A DNA stretch of 64,000 bases from Skermanella aerolata KACC 11604. GTDB taxonomy: Bacteria; Pseudomonadota; Alphaproteobacteria; Azospirillales; Azospirillaceae. A program made the translations under genes and the position numbers. The DNA lies in contig NZ_AVFK01000008.1 of the NCBI RefSeq assembly GCF_000936425.1, positions 186,001 through 250,000 of the forward strand. The letters run 5' to 3'. The first letter of the stretch is position 1. Every line of letters starts with the position of its first letter. The notes under the pieces were generated by a model, which worked only from the letters and a program-made list of their open reading frames with translations, was not told the DNA's origin and did not search any database. Positions 34,817-44,786 of the stretch are shown here, in pieces.

Positions 34817-37800
34817 ATGCTGGCCCGCTGTCCGCCCAACGACCTTGATACAATTCTGGAGACGATCGGGACGCCTGTTTTCGTGGCCGGTTCTCCGACC
34901 GAAGGCTCGACGCCCGTGCTATCGGCCAATGGACGGCTTTTGTCGGCTCTCGGCGGCTTGCCGCTCTCGGATCTCACAACCGGGCTGGAAGCGGATCTCG
35001 AACTATGCCGGTCAGGGACTATTCCGGTCGAAACGGACCACGTCGTGCTACTCGCCAAGGGGGCCGAGCGGTGGCATCTGGTGCTGGCGCCGGTCGTCCT
35101 CGACGGTGCCGTCGTGCGGATCCTGGTCACCGTGGCGGACCGACGACCGGCATGCTCGCCGGACGGTGTCCATCCGGAAACCCGCATCAGCGCCATCGTC
35201 GAGGATCAGGCTGGCCTGATCTGCCGGTACGATCGGGAAACCAGGCTCACTTTCGTCAACGGCGCCTATGCGCGCAGGTTCGGCATCGAGCCGGCCAAGC
35301 TGGTAGGCAGGCGTATCGCGGACCTTCTGTCGCCCGACGAATTCACCCCGGTCAAGGAGGCGCTGGCTTCCCTGACCCAGGAGCATCCGCTGGGCATCAC
35401 CGAACGGTTGGCGCATTTGCCGGATGGCGACCGGATATGGTTGCGGTGGAGCGACCGGGCCTTCTTCGGCCCGGACGGCGCCGTGGTCGAATACCAGTCG
35501 GTCGGCATCGAAATCACCGATCACAAGGAGTTGGAGAGGCAGCTTCAGGAAAGCCGGGATCGTTTCCGGCTGGCGGTCGAAGGCACCCGCGACGGATTGT
35601 GGGACTGGAACCTGCGGACCGACGACCTGTGGCTGTCGCCGCGCCTCAAGGAAATGCTGGGCTATTCGGACGAGGAACTGCCCAACGATCTTGCCGCCCT
35701 GCGCCAGATCCTGATGCCCGAAGATCAGGAGACGGCGCAGGAGCAGCATCACCGTCACTGGGAGGATGGCCGCCCGTACGAACAGACGGTCCGCTACAGG
35801 CACCGGGACGGATCGATCCGGCACATCCTGGCACGGGGCGCCACCGTGTACGACGAGGAGCACCGGCCGCTCCGGATGGTCGGCGCCCATACGGATGTCA
35901 CCGCGCTGGTGGAGACGGGCAACCTTCTGCGAGTCGCCAAGGATCAGGCAGAACTGGCCAGCCGCGCGAAATCCGAGTTCCTGGCCATGATGAGCCACGA
36001 ACTGCGGACGCCTCTGAACGCCATCATAGGCTTCGCCGAGATCCTCCGGGACGAGCTTTTCGGTCCCCTCGAAAACGACAGGTACCAGGGCTACGTGCAA
36101 GACATCGTCGGCAGCGGCCGGCACCTGCTCACCCTCATCAGCGACATCCTGGACCTGTCGCGTGCCGATGCCGGCCAATTGACTCTGCGGGAGACGTCGC
36201 TCGACCTGACGGCCGTCGCGCGCAGCCAACTTGCCCTGGTGGAGGCGCTGGCAGCTTCCGGAGGCGTCAAGCTGGAATGCGCGGCACCCCAGCCGGGTCC
36301 CGTCATCTGCGGCGATGAAACCCGCATTCGGCAGATCGTCCTGAATCTCCTGTCCAACTCGGTCAAGTTCACTCAATCGTGCGGCGTCGTCCGGCTGGAC
36401 ATCCGGGAAGAGCCCGACGGATCCATAGCGCTTTCGGTCACCGATACCGGTATCGGCATGAATCCGGAAGATGTTCCCAGGGCGCTGGAGCCGTTCAGCC
36501 AGTTGGACGGCGCGCTCAACCGCAGGCACGAGGGTACCGGCCTTGGGCTGGCAATCGTCAAGCGGCTGGTCGAGCTCCATGATGGGGAACTGATGGTCGA
36601 AACGGCGCCCAACGAGGGCACCGTCATCACGGTCATATTTCCACCCAACCGCAACATCGGCCATAGTAGCGTACAGCCTCGCCGGAAGCCGGCTGCCGAG
36701 CCGGTATCGCTGGTGGCATACGGTGGTGCGTACGGGCGTTTCGAGCTTCTGGACACTCTGCTTCAGGCCGTTCCCATGGCGGTGGCCGTCGTTCGCGACG
36801 ACGGTATCTGCATCAGGGCGAACCATACCCTGTGCCGCCTTTCAGGCTACGACATGGTTGAGCTTCTTGGCCGGCCGATCGAAACCTTGCTGGAGGAGGA
36901 GAGCCGCACCGATGGGCAGCCCATCCGGCAGTCCCAGCGTACGCGGCCGGAAAAGCCGCGTCCCGAAGGCCGCAAGCGTCGGCGGGAGAGCCAGCTGATA
37001 ACGCGGTTCGGCCGGTCCCGTACCGTCGATGTCATCCGGGAACCGTTCAACGGCCTCGACGGTCACACCTACTCCTTGCTGCTGATCACCGATATCAGCG
37101 AACGGCGGCGGGCCGCCCGGGCGCTGCGCGAAAGCGAAGAGCGGTTCCGGCTTGCCGCCGCCGCGGCTCGTTGCGGCATCTGGGACGCCGACCTGTCAAA
37201 CTGCGACCATTGGCTTTCGGCCTCCTATTTCCACATCCTGGGGCATGACGAGGACGCTCTGGCGGCCAGCGACGCGGCATGGCGGGAGCGGATACATCCC
37301 GACGATCAGCCGGCCGCCGACTCCGCCATGGCGGATCACCTGGCGGGCCGCACGCCGCTGTTCGAAGCGACCTACCGGATGCGCCACAAGTCGGGACGGT
37401 GGATCTGGATCGCGGCGCGTGGCGCGGCTACGTTCGGTCCGGACGGCAAGCCGAGGCGCTTCGTCGGCACCCTGACCGACATTTCGGACGAGATCGAGGC
37501 GCGGCAGGCGCTGGCGGAGCGAGAGGCGCAACTGCGCACCATCCTGACGGTGGCACCGGCCGCCATCGTGACCTTGGACGAGTCCGCCCGGATCGAGCAG
37601 TTCAATCCCTGCGCCGAACGCATGTTCGGCTGGCGGGCGGAAGAAGTCAGGGGGCTCGATGCCGGCCTGCTGCTGACCGACGAGGTCGTCTCCGGGGCAG
37701 CGGCGCTCAGCCTGCTCCATCCCGATCCCATCAACCCGTCCAGGATGGTCGAGATCGCCGGACGGCGGCGCGACGGTTCCGCCTTCCCCCTGCGGATCGC

Positions 37801-38746
37801 GATGGCGTCGTTTGGAACAGCCGCCGGCGCCCGCTATGTCGGCATAGCCACCGACATATCGTCGACGCGTGCGGTGGAGGCGCAGCTCAGGGCGGCTTTG
37901 CGGCAGTTGGACCGGCAGTTCGGCGAGTTCGTCAAAGTGTCCAACCGGCTGGATCTGGTCCGGCGTGAAGCCGATCTGGCTCTGCTGACCGCAGAACAGT
38001 CCAACAAGGCCAAGTCCGAGTTCCTGGCGCGCATGAGCCACGAACTCCGAACGCCGCTCAACGCGGTGATCGGCTTCGCCGAAATCATGCGGGGTGAGTA
38101 TTATGGCCCGCTCGGATCGGAAAAATACCTCGAATATGCTGGTGACATCGACCAGTGCGGACGTCACCTGCTGTCACTGATCAATGATATCCTGGATATC
38201 TCCCGGATCGAAGCGGGCCGCCATGTCATGGAGGAAGAGCAGGTCGATCTCACCGTCACCGTGGACGCGTCCGTCCGCCTGCTTCGCGAGCGTGCGGCGG
38301 GGAAGGGCGTCGTGATCGCCGTGCGGGCCAATCCGGTGCCGGTCGTCATGGGCGATCCCCGGACGCTGAAGCAGGTCGTTGTCAATCTGCTGACCAACGC
38401 CGTCAAGTTCACGCCTCCTGGCGGCATGGTCGAGATCGGTACCATGACCGATGCATCCGGCGGCGTCTGCGTCGTCGTCAAGGATACCGGCATCGGCATT
38501 CCGGAGGGCGAGATCCCGCGTGTGCTGGAGGCTTTCGGACGCGCCAGCAACGTCCATCAGACAGGCGAGGAAGGGACCGGCCTTGGGCTCGTGATCGTCG
38601 GTTCGTTCCTTCGCCTGCACGGCGCCACCCTGGATATCGACAGCGCGGTCGGCATAGGCACCACCGTCACCGTGCGTTTGCCGATCGAGCGCGTGCTCGG
38701 CACTCAACGCCAACTTCAGCCCTGGGATATCGTAGATGACCGGTAA
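34817..38746 (+). CDS. Multi-PAS protein with two complete histidine kinase modules
   Basis: 1309 aa, no transmembrane segments. Order: divergent N-terminal PAS-like region (1-110), PAS (about 120-240), PAS (about 245-365), HisKA with His394 (MMSHELRTPLNA), HATPase (about 495-610, with NLLSNSVKFT, DTGIGM, GTGLGLAIVKR). A linker with a Lys/Arg-rich stretch follows, then PAS (about 640-770), PAS (about 775-895), PAS (about 905-1020), HisKA with His1075 (RMSHELRTPLNA) and HATPase (about 1175-1295, NLLTNAVKFT, DTGIGI, GTGLGLVIVGS). Both cores look catalytically intact. There is no receiver domain. The two kinase halves are similar in layout, suggesting an internal duplication or gene fusion. The stop overlaps the pentapeptide-repeat gene by 11 bases. 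Confidence 0.9.
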   Translation: MLARCPPNDLDTILETIGTPVFVAGSPTEGSTPVLSANGRLLSALGGLPLSDLTTGLEADLELCRSGTIPVETDHVVLLAKGAERWHLVLAPVVLDGAVVRILVTVADRRPACSPDGVHPETRISAIVEDQAGLICRYDRETRLTFVNGAYARRFGIEPAKLVGRRIADLLSPDEFTPVKEALASLTQEHPLGITERLAHLPDGDRIWLRWSDRAFFGPDGAVVEYQSVGIEITDHKELERQLQESRDRFRLAVEGTRDGLWDWNLRTDDLWLSPRLKEMLGYSDEELPNDLAALRQILMPEDQETAQEQHHRHWEDGRPYEQTVRYRHRDGSIRHILARGATVYDEEHRPLRMVGAHTDVTALVETGNLLRVAKDQAELASRAKSEFLAMMSHELRTPLNAIIGFAEILRDELFGPLENDRYQGYVQDIVGSGRHLLTLISDILDLSRADAGQLTLRETSLDLTAVARSQLALVEALAASGGVKLECAAPQPGPVICGDETRIRQIVLNLLSNSVKFTQSCGVVRLDIREEPDGSIALSVTDTGIGMNPEDVPRALEPFSQLDGALNRRHEGTGLGLAIVKRLVELHDGELMVETAPNEGTVITVIFPPNRNIGHSSVQPRRKPAAEPVSLVAYGGAYGRFELLDTLLQAVPMAVAVVRDDGICIRANHTLCRLSGYDMVELLGRPIETLLEEESRTDGQPIRQSQRTRPEKPRPEGRKRRRESQLITRFGRSRTVDVIREPFNGLDGHTYSLLLITDISERRRAARALRESEERFRLAAAAARCGIWDADLSNCDHWLSASYFHILGHDEDALAASDAAWRERIHPDDQPAADSAMADHLAGRTPLFEATYRMRHKSGRWIWIAARGAATFGPDGKPRRFVGTLTDISDEIEARQALAEREAQLRTILTVAPAAIVTLDESARIEQFNPCAERMFGWRAEEVRGLDAGLLLTDEVVSGAAALSLLHPDPINPSRMVEIAGRRRDGSAFPLRIAMASFGTAAGARYVGIATDISSTRAVEAQLRAALRQLDRQFGEFVKVSNRLDLVRREADLALLTAEQSNKAKSEFLARMSHELRTPLNAVIGFAEIMRGEYYGPLGSEKYLEYAGDIDQCGRHLLSLINDILDISRIEAGRHVMEEEQVDLTVTVDASVRLLRERAAGKGVVIAVRANPVPVVMGDPRTLKQVVVNLLTNAVKFTPPGGMVEIGTMTDASGGVCVVVKDTGIGIPEGEIPRVLEAFGRASNVHQTGEEGTGLGLVIVGSFLRLHGATLDIDSAVGIGTTVTVRLPIERVLGTQRQLQPWDIVDDR

Positions 38747-40064
38747 GGTGCCGGACAACTGGGTGAAGCTGGACCAGACCCAGCTAAGTGCGGTAATTGC
38801 GCGTCATGCATGGTTCAAGCGCGGGTCCAAGCAGGGCACGCGTGCCAATCTGGCTTTCCACGACCTGTCCGGCCTGAGCTTTGCCGGCGGCGACCTGTCC
38901 GGTGCCGATATGACCGGAGCACTGCTTAAGGGGATCGACGCACGCGGAGCCGACTTTAGCGATACCATACTCTATGGCGCCGATCTGCGGCTGGCGCAGT
39001 TGCAGCAGATCGATCTAAGCCGGGCCGATATGCGGGGCTGCTGCCTTCGTGGCGCCGACCTTACCTCCGCCGTGCTGGAACTGGCGAATATCCGGGAAGG
39101 GTCGCTTGCCCGCGTCGGCGACGAGAACAGGATATCCTTCGAACTGGCTCCGGCGGAACTCGTCGGCGCCAGCTTGAAGGGGGCCGACCTGACACGGGCG
39201 CGCATCGCCGGGACGCTTGCCATGCAGGTGGACATGACAGATGCGATCTTGACCGGGGCCAAGCTGTCCCGCGTCGATTTCCGGAAGGCCAACATGACCG
39301 GCGTCGTTCTTGAAGGGGCTGATCTCAGCGATGTCGACTTTTCCGGCGCTACGCTGCACGGCGCCGTGCTGCGGGGCGCCAGCTGGAGGAATGCCCAGCT
39401 GACGGGAGCCGACCTGATGGGCGCCGTCGTCGACGGCGAGATCCTGTCGGTTGCCGGCGACGCGAGAAACCTGCCGCAGCCCGCCGCGAGTATCGTGGTG
39501 GCGGACATGGTGCAGGCTCACGAACTCTGGATAGGCACCAAAGGAGGAGACGGCAAGCGGTTCGAGGTTGCTGGGCTCGATCTCAGCGGGCTCGATCTTC
39601 CGGGCGTCGATCTGGGTGGCGCCGTCCTGACAAACTGCGTGCTGGCGGGCGCCAAACTGGCTGGAGCCGTCCTAACGGTGGTCGATCTGACCATGTCCGA
39701 CCTGCGCGGCGCCGATCTCAGGAACTGCGACTTGCGGGCGGCCACGTTGCGCCGCGCATTTCTCGCCGATGCGGACATGTCTGGCGCCATCTTCGACTCC
39801 GTGCGCCTGAACGAGAGAGCCGGGAACCGGTTGCTCTCGGCAAACCTGGAGCGCGCCCGATTCTGGGGCGCATCTCTGGCCGGGGCGTCGCTGCGGCGTG
39901 CCCGTATGATAGGGACGGAACTGCACCGCGCCGATTTGACCGACGTCGATCTTCGGGACGCCGACCTGCGGCAGGCTATCCTGACGGGGGCCAAGATGGA
40001 CGGCGTCAACCTTGAAGGCGCCGATCTGGCCGGCGTCAGGGGCTTCGAGGCGCCGCCCGCCTGA
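38736..40064 (+). CDS. Pentapeptide-repeat protein with duplicated W-X7-G-X-R module
   Basis: 442 aa made mostly of pentapeptide repeats of the A(D/N)LXX type (GADLSGADM, GADLRLAQL, GADFSDTIL and many more), which fold into a right-handed quadrilateral beta-helix. The repeats occur in two blocks (about 42-235 and 280-435). Each is preceded by the same short element: Trp26...Gly34-X-Arg36 (AWFKRGSKQGTR) and Trp265...Gly273-X-Arg275 (LWIGTKGGDGKR), so the protein is an internal duplication. Its ATG lies inside the 3' end of the double-kinase gene (11-base overlap), implying translational coupling. Function unknown; a scaffold or DNA-mimic role is possible for the fold, but nothing favours either. 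Confidence 0.88.
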   Translation: MTGKVPDNWVKLDQTQLSAVIARHAWFKRGSKQGTRANLAFHDLSGLSFAGGDLSGADMTGALLKGIDARGADFSDTILYGADLRLAQLQQIDLSRADMRGCCLRGADLTSAVLELANIREGSLARVGDENRISFELAPAELVGASLKGADLTRARIAGTLAMQVDMTDAILTGAKLSRVDFRKANMTGVVLEGADLSDVDFSGATLHGAVLRGASWRNAQLTGADLMGAVVDGEILSVAGDARNLPQPAASIVVADMVQAHELWIGTKGGDGKRFEVAGLDLSGLDLPGVDLGGAVLTNCVLAGAKLAGAVLTVVDLTMSDLRGADLRNCDLRAATLRRAFLADADMSGAIFDSVRLNERAGNRLLSANLERARFWGASLAGASLRRARMIGTELHRADLTDVDLRDADLRQAILTGAKMDGVNLEGADLAGVRGFEAPPA

Positions 40065-40099
40065 GCAGCCCGGCGCATCTCCGGAAGACCTCGCCGCCG

Positions 40100-40714
40100 T
40101 CAGGCCGCGTGGGCATGGCTCGGCGCGGACTGCCGCAGGGGCAGTTGCGATTTCAGGATCATGCGGACTGCATCCGCGCCATGACGGGCATGTTCGGAGG
40201 TGCCTGTGATGACGGCGGCGATGATGGCGCCGTCCACCAGGATGCCGATCGATTCGGTCACCGCTTCCGGATCTGTCACGCCGGCCTGGTCGGCCAGCGA
40301 CCGGATGACCGCGAGGACTTTTCTTTTATGGGCCATGGCGAGCGAGCGGATGCGCGGATCTTCCTTGTTGTGCTCGGCGACCGCATTGATGAAGGCGCAG
40401 CCATAGAAGCCGTCCTGCTGGAACCAGTTCTCCAGCACCTCGAAGATGCCGACCAGCTTTTCCGCCGGCGACCCGGCAAGCTGGTCCACGGCCGTCTGGA
40501 ACCACGACCGCCATGCTTCGCCTTCCCGCTCCAGCACCGCGAAGACCAAGCCTTCCTTGGAGCCGAACTGGTTGTAAAGCGTCATCTTGGCGACCCCCGC
40601 TTCGGCAAGGATCCTGTCGATCCCCGTGGCGTTGATACCATGAAGGCAAAACAGGCGCGTGGCGGTGTTGAGAAGCCGGTCGCCGGGTTTGGGCGTGAGC
40701 TGCTTTTTTTCCAT
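40100..40714 (-). CDS. TetR/AcrR family transcriptional regulator
   Basis: 204 aa. The helix-turn-helix is GDRLLNTATRLFCLHGINATGIDRILAEAGVAKMTLYNQFGSKEGLVFAVL, a standard TetR domain with the recognition helix ending YNQFGSKE. The C-terminal part contains WFQQDGFYGCAFINAVAEH, the pattern of TetR regulators with the LmrA/YxaF-like ligand domain, where Phe-Tyr-Gly-Cys is common. It converges with the pentapeptide-repeat gene and is divergent from ybjQ across 325 bases; neither neighbour is an obvious target. Ligand unknown. Confidence 0.88.
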   Translation of the reverse strand: MEKKQLTPKPGDRLLNTATRLFCLHGINATGIDRILAEAGVAKMTLYNQFGSKEGLVFAVLEREGEAWRSWFQTAVDQLAGSPAEKLVGIFEVLENWFQQDGFYGCAFINAVAEHNKEDPRIRSLAMAHKRKVLAVIRSLADQAGVTDPEAVTESIGILVDGAIIAAVITGTSEHARHGADAVRMILKSQLPLRQSAPSHAHAA

Positions 40715-41039
40715 CAGACTGCTTCTCCCTAGTTGGGCGCCGGTGCCAAGGCGACAGCCGCTGGATGCGCCGGGGTGACATGCGATTGTCGTCCCCGGTC
40801 ACTGTCGCGGCTCTAAACCACAAAAATACCAGGGTTATTTCTCTTATTACCAGTATTCGCGCGTCAAAGCAGTCCCGTGGAGTGCCGCAGCGGCAAAATG
40901 TCCCGTCCTTTTCTCTTCCCCGCCGTTTCGCACACTTCGACACTCTTGATCACAAGGCATTCGCCGCCATCTCAAGGGCTGCTAAAATCCAGGTCCGCGA
41001 AAACGCCGCGCCTGTCCGCCAAATCAAGGGAGAGCATGC
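40715..41039. other. Intergenic region between tetR and ybjQ
   Basis: 325 bases between divergent genes. It includes an AT-rich stretch at about 40810-40860 with loosely symmetrical TACCAG...CCAGTA elements that could be the TetR operator, but the match is poor. GGGAGAG before the ybjQ start is clear. I see no convincing gene here. Confidence 0.4.
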
Positions 41040-41360
41040 ATGATAATCACGACGACCGATCAGGTGGAAGGCCGCCGCGTCATCGACTACCTCGGTGTCG
41101 TGACCGGGGAGGCGATCATCGGCGTCAACGTTTTCCGCGACTTCTTCGCCGGCATCCGCGACATCGTCGGCGGCCGTTCGGGAGGCTACCAGAACGCGCT
41201 CAAGGACGCCCGCGAGCATGCGATGGCCGACATGCAGGATGCCGCGAAGCGGCTTGGGGCCGATGCCGTGGTCGGCATCGACCTGGACTACGAGGTGCTC
41301 GGCAAGGAGAACGGCATGCTGATGGTCAGCATCAATGGCACGGCGGTGCGCCTGGGCTGA
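41040..41360 (+). CDS. ybjQ: YbjQ/UPF0145 family protein
   Basis: 106 aa, full length for the DUF74/YbjQ family. Hallmarks are [51 protein letters not shown] and the C-terminal [15 protein letters not shown]. The family forms pentameric beta-rich rings and is widespread but of unknown function; heavy-metal or stress links have been suggested. The gene's last 29 bases overlap the 3' end of the opposite-strand EAL gene (tail-to-tail). Confidence 0.93.
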   Translation: MIITTTDQVEGRRVIDYLGVVTGEAIIGVNVFRDFFAGIRDIVGGRSGGYQNALKDAREHAMADMQDAAKRLGADAVVGIDLDYEVLGKENGMLMVSINGTAVRLG

Positions 41361-43596
41361 TCAGCATCTCCCCGATCAACGCATCGGCCTTTTCCAGCGG
41401 CAGCGGCTTGGCGAAAAGATAGCCCTGGGCGAACTCGCAGTTGAGCCGGCTCAACGCCACCGCGGCCCCTTCGTCCTCCACGCCCTCGGCATACAGGTCC
41501 AGGTCCAGCGCCTTGCCGAGGGCCACGATCGTCCTGACGATCGCGGCGCTGTCGCCATCGAAGAGCATGGGCCGGATGAAGGACTGATCGATCTTCAACC
41601 CGTCGATCGGGAACCGGTGCAGGCGGCTCATGGACGAGTAGCCGGTGCCGAAATCATCGATGAGGATCTGAAATCCCCGTTCGCGCAGCCCCCGCAGCCG
41701 GTGCGACATCAGGTCGTCATCGCCGGCGAGCGCGGTTTCCGTCACCTCCAGCTTCATCCTCCGGACATCGACCCCGCTGTGGATCATGGCATGGTCGATC
41801 AGCGCCCAGGCGTCGGGATGGGCCAGCTGGGCCGGTGCTATGTTGATGCTCAGCGTCAGTGGGGTTCCTGGCCCAAGCCGGTCCTGCCAGATCCTCATCT
41901 GGCGGCAGGCGGCATGGGTGACCCAGTCGCCCAGATCGGTGATCAGCCCGCTTTCCTCCGCGATGGGGATGAATGTGGCCGGCGGAATCAATCCGCGTTG
42001 CGCGTGGTTCCAGCGGATCAGGGCTTCGAACCCCGTCAGCCGGCGGTCCGGCAGCGACACGACCGGCTGGTAGAACAGAAGGAACTCGTCGCGCTCGATC
42101 GCCCGGCGCATGTCGCTCTGGAGCCTCAGCATCAGCAGCGGCTCGGACTTCATTTCGGGCGTGAACGCGAGACATCGGCTGCGGCCCTGGGCCTTGGCCT
42201 GATGCAACGCGGTACCGGCATGGCGGAGCAGATCGTCCGGCGACCCGCTCGACCCCTGGTGGAAGGCGAGCCCGATGCTGGCGGTCGGGAAGATCTCATC
42301 CTGGTCGGGGACGGGATCGTAGGGTACCGAGAAGGCGGCACCGAGTCGCTCGGCGAAAGCCAGCGCCGCGTCGCGGTCCGCCAGTCCTTCCGCCAGCACG
42401 ACGAACTCGTCGCTGGCGAGCCGGGCAAGAGTATCGCCCGGTCTGAGGCATGCCGTAAGCCGGCGGGCCATTTCGACCAGCAACCGGTCGCCGATCGAAT
42501 GACCGAGGCTGTCGTTGATCAGCTTCATCCCGTCGTAGTCGATCAGGATCACGGTGGTAGAGCCGCTCCCAGCCAGCCGGATGCGGGCGAGGGACTGGGC
42601 GAGCCGGTCTATGAAAAGCGCACGGTTGGGCAGGTTGGTCAGACCGTCGTGCAGGGATACATGGGCCAGCCTGTCTTCTGCCCGCCGGCGCAGGGTCACG
42701 TCCTCGACCGATCCTTCAAGCCGCAGGACCCGCATGTCCGGACTCCGGATGGTGCGCATGCTGAAGCTGCCCCAGATCGGAGGGCCCTCGCGGCGGAACA
42801 GCGATGCCTCGAAGCCGACGACACGGTCCTGCGCCGCCACCAGCTGCATCAGTTCCGAGCGACGGCCGGCGTCGACGAATAGCGGTGCGCCCACCGGCGC
42901 GCGGGCTTCCATGAAACTCGCCGCGTCGTCGAATCCAAGCATCCGGGCCATGGCGGGGTTGACGTCGGTGAACCGGCCGTCCGGGGACATCTGGAACAGC
43001 CCTTCGATCGCGTTCTCGAAGATGCCGCGATACCGTTCCTCCGCCCGGCGCAGTGCTGCCTCCGTCCGGTTGCGATCCTCCGCCGCCAGCGCCAAGGCGA
43101 CGAAATCACCCAATGATGCCGTGAAGACCTGTTCGTCGCGCGGCCAGCCGCGAGGTAGTCCGACATGCTCGACGCACAGCACGCCCACGGTCCGGCCGCC
43201 GAACAGGATCGGCGCGTCGAGCATCGACGATATCCCCTGCGGGATCAGATAATCGTCCGCGAACTCAGATGTGCGGTGATCGGCCTGCGCGTCGGCGGCG
43301 GCGATCACCCGGTCTTCCAAAATCGCTTTGAAATATCGGGGAAAGTCGGTCGCCTTCAGGACAAGGTCTTCAGCCCCGCGCCTGTCGGATCCATCGATGA
43401 TGTCGGCGCAGGTGAGCGACTGCCCTTGCTCGTCCAGGAACCAGATGCTCGACCGCGCCACGTCCAGCGTCGCTATGGCCACCTCGTTGATCCGGCACAG
43501 GCATTCTCCCAGATCCGCTCGAGCGAAACAGGCGTGGCGCGCAAGCGCGCCCAAGGCTGAACTCTGCCGCTCGACCCTCAGATCCAGCTCCCGCAC
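41332..43596 (-). CDS. GAF-PAS-GGDEF-EAL c-di-GMP protein
   Basis: About 754 aa from the GTG at 43596 (GGAG 9 bases upstream); a TTG at 43611 has none. Order: GAF (about 15-175; [27 protein letters not shown]), PAS (about 190-305), GGDEF (about 320-480) with [12 protein letters not shown] in place of GGDEF, and EAL (about 490-745) with [43 protein letters not shown] and QGYLFAKP. The cyclase site is degenerate while the EAL residues are present, so it is most likely a c-di-GMP phosphodiesterase whose GGDEF may bind GTP as a regulator. The GAF ligand is unknown. Cytoplasmic: no membrane helices. Confidence 0.87.
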   Translation of the reverse strand: MRELDLRVERQSSALGALARHACFARADLGECLCRINEVAIATLDVARSSIWFLDEQGQSLTCADIIDGSDRRGAEDLVLKATDFPRYFKAILEDRVIAAADAQADHRTSEFADDYLIPQGISSMLDAPILFGGRTVGVLCVEHVGLPRGWPRDEQVFTASLGDFVALALAAEDRNRTEAALRRAEERYRGIFENAIEGLFQMSPDGRFTDVNPAMARMLGFDDAASFMEARAPVGAPLFVDAGRRSELMQLVAAQDRVVGFEASLFRREGPPIWGSFSMRTIRSPDMRVLRLEGSVEDVTLRRRAEDRLAHVSLHDGLTNLPNRALFIDRLAQSLARIRLAGSGSTTVILIDYDGMKLINDSLGHSIGDRLLVEMARRLTACLRPGDTLARLASDEFVVLAEGLADRDAALAFAERLGAAFSVPYDPVPDQDEIFPTASIGLAFHQGSSGSPDDLLRHAGTALHQAKAQGRSRCLAFTPEMKSEPLLMLRLQSDMRRAIERDEFLLFYQPVVSLPDRRLTGFEALIRWNHAQRGLIPPATFIPIAEESGLITDLGDWVTHAACRQMRIWQDRLGPGTPLTLSINIAPAQLAHPDAWALIDHAMIHSGVDVRRMKLEVTETALAGDDDLMSHRLRGLRERGFQILIDDFGTGYSSMSRLHRFPIDGLKIDQSFIRPMLFDGDSAAIVRTIVALGKALDLDLYAEGVEDEGAAVALSRLNCEFAQGYLFAKPLPLEKADALIGEMLISPGAPPCH

Positions 43597-43869
43597 CGTG
43601 TTCAACTCCAAGTCTTGGAAATGACTGTTGCAACCTATCGATGGTCCCTTAAAAAAGTTTAAAACTGTGATATAAATCGGGCGCGACGAAGGGACGCTGA
43701 AGCTTGGTGCCTGTCGGCAGCCCTATGCGGAAAAGCCGTCTTCACGGCTGACGCGAAAAACATTCCACTTGCTGGCGGATGGAGAATGCTGATTACTCCT
43801 TTTAGATGGAACCGCGTAAACTGACCTGTTCGTTCCCAAGGGGCGGGATCGATCGGCTGGAGGATGAGG

Positions 43870-44721
43870 ATGACTGAGCCCGGACATCTGCCGGAAGCGG
43901 AGTTTCAGCAGATTGAGGAATTTATCTCTCGCACCCCACGTGGGCGGGAATTTCTGCGTGAGCATACGCGCCGGGCACAGACCGGCGTGGCGGAGGAAGT
44001 TCGTGTGCTGGTGTCCGACCTCCGCGACCTTTGGCGGCAGCAGGCCGACGCCAACAACCTGGTGAACCGTGTCCAGGTTCTTCGGCACGAACTTCAGGAC
44101 ATGAGCGCCTCGATCTCCCAGGCCCGTCGGGAGATCGCGGCCCTCCGCCCGACCGAAGACGGCAACGACCGTTTCTCGACCGCATCCAACGAACTCGACG
44201 CCATCATCGTCTCGACCGAGCGCGCTTCTTCCGAAATCCTGACATCGTCCGAGCGCATCCTGGAACTGATCGGCAATCTTCGCGACGGTAGCGGCGATTC
44301 GGCCGATTATCTTTCCAAGATCGAGTCGCAAGTAATGGAGATCTTTACCGCCTGCTCGTTCCAGGATCTGACCGGTCAGCGCACCACCAAGGTCATCAAC
44401 GTCCTTCGTTACATCGAGCAGCGCATCGGGTCGATGATCGCGATCTGGGGAGAGGACAAGACACCGCGGGAAGACTTGCCGCCCGACACCGTGGACCAGC
44501 GGCCTGACGCCCATCTCCTCCATGGACCGTCGCTGACCGGTATCGATCAGAACGAGGTCGATCAGCTGATGTCCGGCTTCGCCGTTCCGGCTGCCAGCAC
44601 CGCCGCACCGCCTCCACCGAAGCCCAAGGCCGAAGTGAAGCCGATGCCGATGCCGATCAAGGAGGAGGAACCGGCTCCCAATCCGCTGAACCAGTCCGCC
44701 ATCGACGCCCTGTTCGGATAG
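43870..44721 (+). CDS. cheZ: CheZ-type chemotaxis phosphatase with two CheY-binding-like peptides
   Basis: 283 aa from the ATG at 43870, 6 bases after GGAGG (an ATG at 43864 is too close to it). Residues 40-195 form the long helical hairpin of CheZ, and FTACSFQDLTGQRTTKV contains Asp166 and Gln170, matching catalytic Asp143/Gln147 of E. coli CheZ. The enzyme would dephosphorylate CheY-P and reset flagellar switching. The C-terminal third is a disordered, Pro-rich tether with two copies of a CheZ/FliM-like CheY-binding peptide: IDQNEVDQLM (about 225-234) and LNQSAIDALFG (273-283). E. coli CheZ has one such peptide at its end. No other che or fli gene is in this window. Confidence 0.88.
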   Translation: MTEPGHLPEAEFQQIEEFISRTPRGREFLREHTRRAQTGVAEEVRVLVSDLRDLWRQQADANNLVNRVQVLRHELQDMSASISQARREIAALRPTEDGNDRFSTASNELDAIIVSTERASSEILTSSERILELIGNLRDGSGDSADYLSKIESQVMEIFTACSFQDLTGQRTTKVINVLRYIEQRIGSMIAIWGEDKTPREDLPPDTVDQRPDAHLLHGPSLTGIDQNEVDQLMSGFAVPAASTAAPPPPKPKAEVKPMPMPIKEEEPAPNPLNQSAIDALFG

Positions 44722-44756
44722 CGCCGCCGCCGGCGAACCCGTATCGATGAATACGC

Positions 44757-44786
44757 ATGGCGCGCCTCTGCCGGAGAGCGCGCCAT
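44757..44786 (+). terminator. Terminator hairpin after cheZ
   Basis: The left arm ATGGCGCGCCTCT (44757-44769) pairs with AGAGCGCGCCAT (44775-44786), with one bulged C and the loop GCCGG. TTCGCTT follows, only a weak U-tract. It lies 36 bases after the cheZ stop and ends that transcription unit before fur. Confidence 0.6.

Noticed and set aside
35048-36826. A 592-codon minus-strand frame inside the double-kinase gene
   Set aside because: No domain is recognisable, and the plus-strand frame has intact PAS, HisKA and HATPase motifs throughout.
40765-41043. A 92-codon plus-strand frame ending in an ATGA overlap with ybjQ
   Set aside because: The overlap is tempting, but the sequence has no conserved look, lacks a ribosome-binding site and lies in the tetR/ybjQ promoter region; ybjQ has its own GGGAGAG.
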